Of a stretch of 64,000 nucleotides of DNA, positions 59,469 through 64,000 are shown piece by piece. The DNA is from Ruminococcus sp. YE71 (GTDB lineage: Bacteria; Bacillota; Clostridia; Oscillospirales; Ruminococcaceae), in assembly GCF_900119155.1 (NCBI RefSeq), contig NZ_FPIR01000017.1, forward strand, positions 31,650-95,649. Reading direction: 5' to 3'. The translations under genes were made by a program, and so were the position numbers. Each line of letters starts with the position of its first letter. Positions within the stretch are counted from its first letter, which is position 1. The notes below the pieces were generated by a model that saw only the letters and a list, made by a program, of their open reading frames with translations, ran no database searches and was not told the DNA's origin.

Positions 59469-61334
59469 TTGAAGGGCGTAGTTGCTGTTTTTGTTCCGAA
59501 TATCCATACTATAGGGAGGCATGAGAATCTCCATTATCTGCGCTGTAAAATCATCGAGAACGGCTATAAGGTGATGATCTTTTCGTCGTTTACCGACCTG
59601 TATCACGGCGACGCTCTCGACGTGGGCGAGAAAAGCATCTACTCGCTGTACGACAGGATAGATATGAGAGCGGCTGTCATCTATTCCGAGCTTCTCAAAA
59701 GCACGGAGATCTGCGATGAGATCACCGCTTACTGCAAAAAGCGCAAAATACCCGTGTTTGCGGTGGAGCGCGAGATAAAGGGCGCTTACGGCATCTTCTT
59801 CGATTACGAGACCCCGTTTCGCAAGCTCGTCGATCACGTTATCGAGGAGCACGGCGCCAAGGACATCTGCCTTCTCAGCGGAATAAAGGGTAACAACTTC
59901 TCCGAGGCGAGGAATGAGGCGTACCGCAGGTCGCTCAAAGCCCACGGACTGCGTTTTAACGAGAAGGACATCTACTACGGCGAGTTCTGGGATCAGCCTG
60001 CCCGTGCCGCTGTGCTGAAAATGCTCTCGGAGCGCAGCAAAGTCCCTGATGCCCTCGTCTGTGCAAATGATACGATGGCAATATCCGCGGCTATTGCCTT
60101 GCAGGAGAACGGTCTGAACGTGCCCGAGGACATCATCGTCACGGGTATCGACGGCATCGAACGCGCCGAGATATTCAGCCCGTCCATCACGACCGCGAAG
60201 ATAGACTACCGCTCCGCAGGCGACTACATCGTTTCAAAGATACTCGCTGCCGAAAAGGGCGTGCCGATCGTTCCCGAGAGGAAGGAATTCGGCTGCAATC
60301 AGATACTCGGACAGTCCTGCGGCTGCAAGCCTGTCCCTTCAAATGCCGCCAGCAGAGTGTATCTTGAACTGGACAGTCTGCTGGACTGGAACAGGATGTA
60401 CCGTATGTTCAACGACCATATGCTGCTCTCGAACATGGACGACCGCGGCATACTGGGCGTTCTCGACAACATCAAGAAGCAGTTTTCGGAGGTGCTGTAC
60501 AGCGCGTCGGAGCTGTATCTCGACCCGACATACTTCGGCTACACGGACACTTCGGGGGCGGGGAATGTGCTGGCAGTCCGCACCAACGTCATCGGTAACG
60601 AGTGCTCGGTGCCGTTCAAGTCCCTCGGTACCGACGACATCTGCTCCGAGGAACTGCTGGCGAAATCGGATTCGATGATATTCGTGCCTGTGCATTGTCT
60701 CGAAAGGGTGTACGGCTACGCGGTCATGAGCTTCGATCCGAGTGACAGCATGGGCGCGTGGAGGATATACGACTTCATCACCCATCTGAACATACTGCTG
60801 GCATCGGTGGAGGTCACCACACAGCTGAACGAGACTATCGAACAGCTCGGAGTGCTCTACATCCACGACCAGCTGACCGAACTGCTGAACAGACGCGGAT
60901 TCTACCGCGAGGTCAGAAGGCTGTTCGACCGCGCCGAGAGCGAGGGGCAGGATCTTCTCTTCGTTTCGGGCGACCTCAACGGACTGAAATACATCAATGA
61001 CAACTTCGGGCACAGCGAGGGCGATTTTGCCATCGCGAATACGGCGAAGATACTGTATGACGCGGTGGGCGAGAACGGCATCTGCGCACGTTTCGGCGGC
61101 GACGAGTACATGATCGCCATGCTTGCCGTGGAGACTGCCGATTCCTTTGAGGCGAGGGTCTACACGGCGATAGACAAGTTCAACCTGAAGGGCGGCAAGC
61201 CCTACGACATCTGCGTAAGTCTCGGGTGCGAGAAGGCGACCGTCGAGGATGCGCGCAAGTCGATGCACGAGATAATGAAGCGTGCGGATGACAAGATGTT
61301 CGCAAAGAAGGTCAGGTCAAGACACAGCAGATAA
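59469..61334 (+). CDS. LacI-type sensor domain fused to a GGDEF diguanylate cyclase
   Basis: 621 aa from TTG 59469 (AAAGGAGGGA 5 nt upstream). Residues 1-280 resemble the periplasmic-binding-like ligand domain of LacI/PurR regulators (VVAVFVPNIHTIG, DALVCANDTMAISAAIALQENGLNVPEDIIVTGIDG) but lack the HTH and any signal peptide, so the domain works in the cytoplasm. After a GAF-like middle (350-450) a GGDEF domain begins DQLTELLNRRGF and has the intact active site RFGGDEYM. It has no upstream RxxD inhibitory site. It should make cyclic-di-GMP in response to a sugar-like ligand (inference). Confidence 0.85.
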   Translation: MKGVVAVFVPNIHTIGRHENLHYLRCKIIENGYKVMIFSSFTDLYHGDALDVGEKSIYSLYDRIDMRAAVIYSELLKSTEICDEITAYCKKRKIPVFAVEREIKGAYGIFFDYETPFRKLVDHVIEEHGAKDICLLSGIKGNNFSEARNEAYRRSLKAHGLRFNEKDIYYGEFWDQPARAAVLKMLSERSKVPDALVCANDTMAISAAIALQENGLNVPEDIIVTGIDGIERAEIFSPSITTAKIDYRSAGDYIVSKILAAEKGVPIVPERKEFGCNQILGQSCGCKPVPSNAASRVYLELDSLLDWNRMYRMFNDHMLLSNMDDRGILGVLDNIKKQFSEVLYSASELYLDPTYFGYTDTSGAGNVLAVRTNVIGNECSVPFKSLGTDDICSEELLAKSDSMIFVPVHCLERVYGYAVMSFDPSDSMGAWRIYDFITHLNILLASVEVTTQLNETIEQLGVLYIHDQLTELLNRRGFYREVRRLFDRAESEGQDLLFVSGDLNGLKYINDNFGHSEGDFAIANTAKILYDAVGENGICARFGGDEYMIAMLAVETADSFEARVYTAIDKFNLKGGKPYDICVSLGCEKATVEDARKSMHEIMKRADDKMFAKKVRSRHSR

Positions 61335-61351
61335 AAATGACATAAACGCAA

Positions 61352-61392
61352 AAAATCGGTATCACGTTCGTGTGATACCGATTTTGTGTTTT
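61352..61392. terminator. Bidirectional terminator
   Basis: Perfect 14-bp stem AAAATCGGTATCAC / GTGATACCGATTTT between convergent genes, with A and T runs on both sides. Confidence 0.85.
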
Positions 61393-61394
61393 TA

Positions 61395-63386
61395 TTATTT
61401 TCTCACGCTGTTTGCGGCAGGGTGGTATGTGGAGACCATCTCCTGAACGTGTTCGCGGATGTCGCCGCAGTTGCGGTAAGCGCAGTTCATGAGACCTTCA
61501 AGCTGGCCGAGGAACTTGTCCGTGTCGAAGGGGATGGGGCAGCCGATGTGGATAAGGTCGTTTTCGGTGCGCTTGAGTCCCTCTTCGCTCATGAGCTTTT
61601 CCTCGTAGAGCTTCTCACCCGGGCGGAGACCCGTGTAGACGATCTTGATGTCGATGTCGGGCTTGTAGCCGTAGAGACGGATCATGTTGCGTGCGAGAGT
61701 GTCGATCTTGACGGGCTCGCCCATGTCGAGAACGAATATCTCGCCGCCGTTTGCGTTGGTGCCTGCAAGAAGTACCAGTGCAACGGCTTCCTTGATGAGC
61801 ATGAAGAAGCGGTTGATGTTCTTGTCAACGACAGTGACGGGTCCGCCCTGTTCGATCTGACGGCGGAATATCGGGACTACCGAGCCGTTCGAGCCGAGAA
61901 CGTTGCCGAAACGAACCGCAACATATTCGGTCTGCGGATTTTCGGGGATAGGAGCGTCAAATGCGTCGTTGGATTCAAAAGCGTGGGTAAAGAGGTTCGG
62001 GAGATCGGCGGCTCTGCCAGCCTTGATCTTCGCGTCGAAGCTCTGGATAATCATCTCACAAAGACGCTTGGAGGCGCCCATGATGTTGGTGGGGTTAACT
62101 GCCTTGTCGGTGGAGATCAGAACGAAGCGCTTTACACCGTACAGCATAGCCGCGTAGGCGGTCTTGTAAGTGCCGATGGCGTTGTTCTTTATCGCCTCGT
62201 TGGGGCTGTCCTCCATGAGGGGGACGTGCTTGTGAGCGGCTGCGTGGTAGACAACGTCGGGGCGGTAGGTGGCGAACACGCTCTGGAGCTTTCGGCTGTC
62301 GCGGACGGAACCGATGAGCGTTTCGAGGTTGAGCTCGGGGTACTTCTCGCGAAGTTCGAGCTGTATCTCGTAAGCGTTGTTCTCGTAGATGTCGAAGATG
62401 ATAAGCTGTTTCGGGTCGTGAGCGGCTATCTGTCGGCAAAGCTCGCTTCCTATGGAGCCGCCGCCGCCCGTAACGAGGATGGTTTTGCCCTTAATAAAGT
62501 TGTATACATCCTCCATGTCGGTCTTGATGCAGTCGCGTCCGAGAAGGTCTTCGATATCGACCTTGCGCATCTGACGGACGGAAAGCTCGCCCTTGATGTA
62601 CTGATACATACCCGGCAGCTGACGGAGTTCGCAGTTGGTCTCGGCGCAAATGTTCAGTATCGCGATCTTGTCAGCCTTGGAGGCGGAGGGGATAGCGATA
62701 TAGATCTTCTGGATGTTGTACTTACCGACCATTTCTTTAATGGAGTCTCTGCCGCCGACAACGAGAACGTCATTGATGTAACGGTTCCACTTGTTGGGGT
62801 TGTCGTCGATGATGCAGGCTACCTTTTCGGAAAGTACTTCGGAGCGGTTGATGTCGTTAAGTATCTGCTGACCTGCGGCACCTGCACCGATGAGCATTAC
62901 TCTCGGCAAAGTGGAGTCGGGGTCTTTGGCGCTCTTTCTCAAAACGAGGATGAATCGGTAAGAGAATCTGATGCCGATGGTAAACATGAACTGGAACACA
63001 ATGCCGAATAGGTAATAGGAGATCGGCATACGGTGGAATATCACGGTTATCATTACAAAGTGAGCAAAACCCGTGACGAGTATCGAGATGATGGTACGTG
63101 TCAGCTCAATAAAACTTGCGAATCGCCATATACTCTTATAAAGGCGCATTCTCCAGTAGATGAATACGGTGTACAGTCCGTAGAAGGGGATGAACTGCGC
63201 GTAGGCGTAGAGGTGATCGCGGGGTATCTTTGAATAGCTGCAATCGTACCTGAGCCACAAGGCCATGAAGTACGAGAACGCTATAGTAAAGAAGTCGTAG
63301 AATAGAAGGAGCAGAGTGACCTGTTCCCAGTGCCAGAAGTGTTTTTTCTGTTTTTTTGGTTTTTTCTCTTCTGTTTCTTGCTGCAT
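61395..63386 (-). CDS. Membrane UDP-sugar 4,6-dehydratase (PglF/CapD-like)
   Basis: 663 aa from ATG 63386 with GGGAGA upstream. The N-terminal ~150 residues hold four membrane segments, followed by a CoA-binding-like nucleotide fold (MLIGAGAAGQQILNDI) and the SDR catalytic domain (TGGGGSIGSELCRQIA, HAAAHKHVPLME, LISTDKAVNPTNIMGASKRL). The catalytic Tyr of YxxxK is Met, as is usual in this large PglF/FlaA1-like subfamily. It converts UDP-GlcNAc to the 4-keto-6-deoxy sugar, a first step to di-N-acetylbacillosamine or similar capsule sugars. It may feed the EPS system regulated at 4-9 kb. Confidence 0.9.
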   Translation of the reverse strand: MQQETEEKKPKKQKKHFWHWEQVTLLLLFYDFFTIAFSYFMALWLRYDCSYSKIPRDHLYAYAQFIPFYGLYTVFIYWRMRLYKSIWRFASFIELTRTIISILVTGFAHFVMITVIFHRMPISYYLFGIVFQFMFTIGIRFSYRFILVLRKSAKDPDSTLPRVMLIGAGAAGQQILNDINRSEVLSEKVACIIDDNPNKWNRYINDVLVVGGRDSIKEMVGKYNIQKIYIAIPSASKADKIAILNICAETNCELRQLPGMYQYIKGELSVRQMRKVDIEDLLGRDCIKTDMEDVYNFIKGKTILVTGGGGSIGSELCRQIAAHDPKQLIIFDIYENNAYEIQLELREKYPELNLETLIGSVRDSRKLQSVFATYRPDVVYHAAAHKHVPLMEDSPNEAIKNNAIGTYKTAYAAMLYGVKRFVLISTDKAVNPTNIMGASKRLCEMIIQSFDAKIKAGRAADLPNLFTHAFESNDAFDAPIPENPQTEYVAVRFGNVLGSNGSVVPIFRRQIEQGGPVTVVDKNINRFFMLIKEAVALVLLAGTNANGGEIFVLDMGEPVKIDTLARNMIRLYGYKPDIDIKIVYTGLRPGEKLYEEKLMSEEGLKRTENDLIHIGCPIPFDTDKFLGQLEGLMNCAYRNCGDIREHVQEMVSTYHPAANSVRK

Positions 63387-63424
63387 AATACATTCTCCCA
63401 TAAAAATTAAATATCAACGTAATA

Positions 63425-63453
63425 ATTATACAATAAATATAGAGAAAAATCAA
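63425..63453 (-). promoter_or_regulatory. Promoter of the dehydratase gene
   Basis: Minus strand TTGATT (63448-63453), 17 bp, TATAAT (63425-63430). Confidence 0.7.
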
Positions 63454-63672
63454 GGGAAAAACTGATACAATTAAACTGCCGATTAAAGCAAAAAAATGAA
63501 TAAATTACACAATAAATAAAGAAAACGTAGGATTATAATTAATTAAGGACAGGTGCTAAACAAATAAAGAGGAATATGCAGCATTAGTACTGTATAAAGT
63601 CGGATAAGTTTTGAGAATGTACGAAAAGAAACTGTGCAAGTCTACAAACCTGAAAAACTTGTCAAAAAGGGG

Positions 63673-63701
63673 TTGACAAGAGTGGGATTGTTTGATATAA
63701 T
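63673..63701 (+). promoter_or_regulatory. Perfect-consensus promoter P1 at the right end
   Basis: TTGACA (63673-63678), 17 bp ending TGA, TATAAT (63696-63701). No gene follows before the window ends. Confidence 0.85.
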
Positions 63702-63869
63702 AATTAAGCTGACTGAGACAAACGGTACAGAAAAACGGACAACAGAACACAAATGACAGGAATGTGCAAAGCGTGTAATGAAGGACGTTTGAAAGTAAAG
63801 TAAGTCAAAGGAAAGCAAACTACCAAACTCCGTTCAAATTTAGTTAATAAAAGATTTTAAAAATCTTAA

Positions 63870-63898
63870 TTGACAAAACAAACGAAATATGGTAAACT
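63870..63898 (+). promoter_or_regulatory. Second tandem promoter P2
   Basis: TTGACA (63870-63875), 17 bp, TAAACT (63893-63898). Further -35-like boxes are TTGACC at 63905 and TTGACA at 63994 at the window edge. The 600-bp region 63402-64000 has no credible gene; the stacked promoters suggest that a highly transcribed unit such as an rRNA operon lies to the right. Confidence 0.6.
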
Positions 63899-64000
63899 AA
63901 AATAGTTGACCCGCTCGTAACGAAAACGAGCAAGAAAGTAAAACATCTGAATGAGCCTAAAACTTATTCAAAAAGAGTTTACAAAATAAAGGGTTGACAA

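Noticed and set aside
61386..63011. 541-codon open frame opposite the dehydratase gene
   Set aside because: Antisense shadow of a gene with clear motifs; low-complexity Val/Asp-rich translation, no RBS.

Overview
The window is a gene-dense bacterial chromosome segment, most likely from a Ruminococcus-like member of the Oscillospiraceae (Clostridia). This rests on several features seen together: an IspH fused to ribosomal protein S1, a cytidylate kinase fused to a PlsC acyltransferase, a YmdB-SpoVS pair, a TepA-FtsK pair, Gram-positive type AGGAGG ribosome binding sites, several TTG starts, and sigma-A promoters that repeatedly show exactly 17-bp spacers. The species is inferred from these family associations; no rRNA lies in the window.

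Layout: 0.2-2.8 kb, a TetM/EF-G-like GTPase fused to a YacP-type NYN nuclease domain. 2.9-4.2 kb, a response regulator with degenerate GGDEF-like output domains. 4.4-8.9 kb, a minus-strand exopolysaccharide control operon containing a Wzz/BY-kinase with a broken Walker A and a Tyr-rich tail, a CpsB-type PHP phosphatase, a membrane-anchored Ig-like protein, and a second BY-kinase with an intact Walker A but no Tyr tail. 9.4-14.8 kb, two sugar-binding lipoproteins and two permeases without an ATPase. 15-20.7 kb, serine acetyltransferase, then an FtsX-type ABC exporter and a beta-lactamase-fold protein. 20.9-31.5 kb, AIM24 protein, glycyl-tRNA synthetase, hydrolase, FtsK/SpoIIIE, TepA, a flavoprotein, a LURP-one protein and an RpiR regulator. 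31.5-39.8 kb, lipoprotein, ElaA acetyltransferase, ComEC-like hydrolase, YgiQ, an AT-rich island with one unknown gene, a lipase, a MITE-like element, nitroreductase and phosphoesterase. 40-47.9 kb, a Ser-rich cell-wall protein, Hsp20 under CIRCE, YmdB, SpoVS, an ABC-2 transporter and Cmk-PlsC. 47.9-56 kb, IspH-S1, a class A PBP, an RNA methyltransferase, a HAD phosphatase and AsnB. 56-63.4 kb, a lipoprotein, zinc-ribbon and coiled-coil proteins, a LacI-like/GGDEF protein and a PglF/CapD-type dehydratase. 63.4-64 kb has no gene but carries strong tandem promoter signals pointing off the right edge.

The most unusual points are: the reciprocal BY-kinase/pseudokinase pair; a 190-bp element with 18-bp terminal inverted repeats and TTAA duplications that sits exactly at the predicted transcription start of a nitroreductase gene; a family of roughly 300-bp intergenic repeats with a conserved terminal hairpin; and a 1.2-kb AT-rich insertion bounded by 11-bp inverted repeats.
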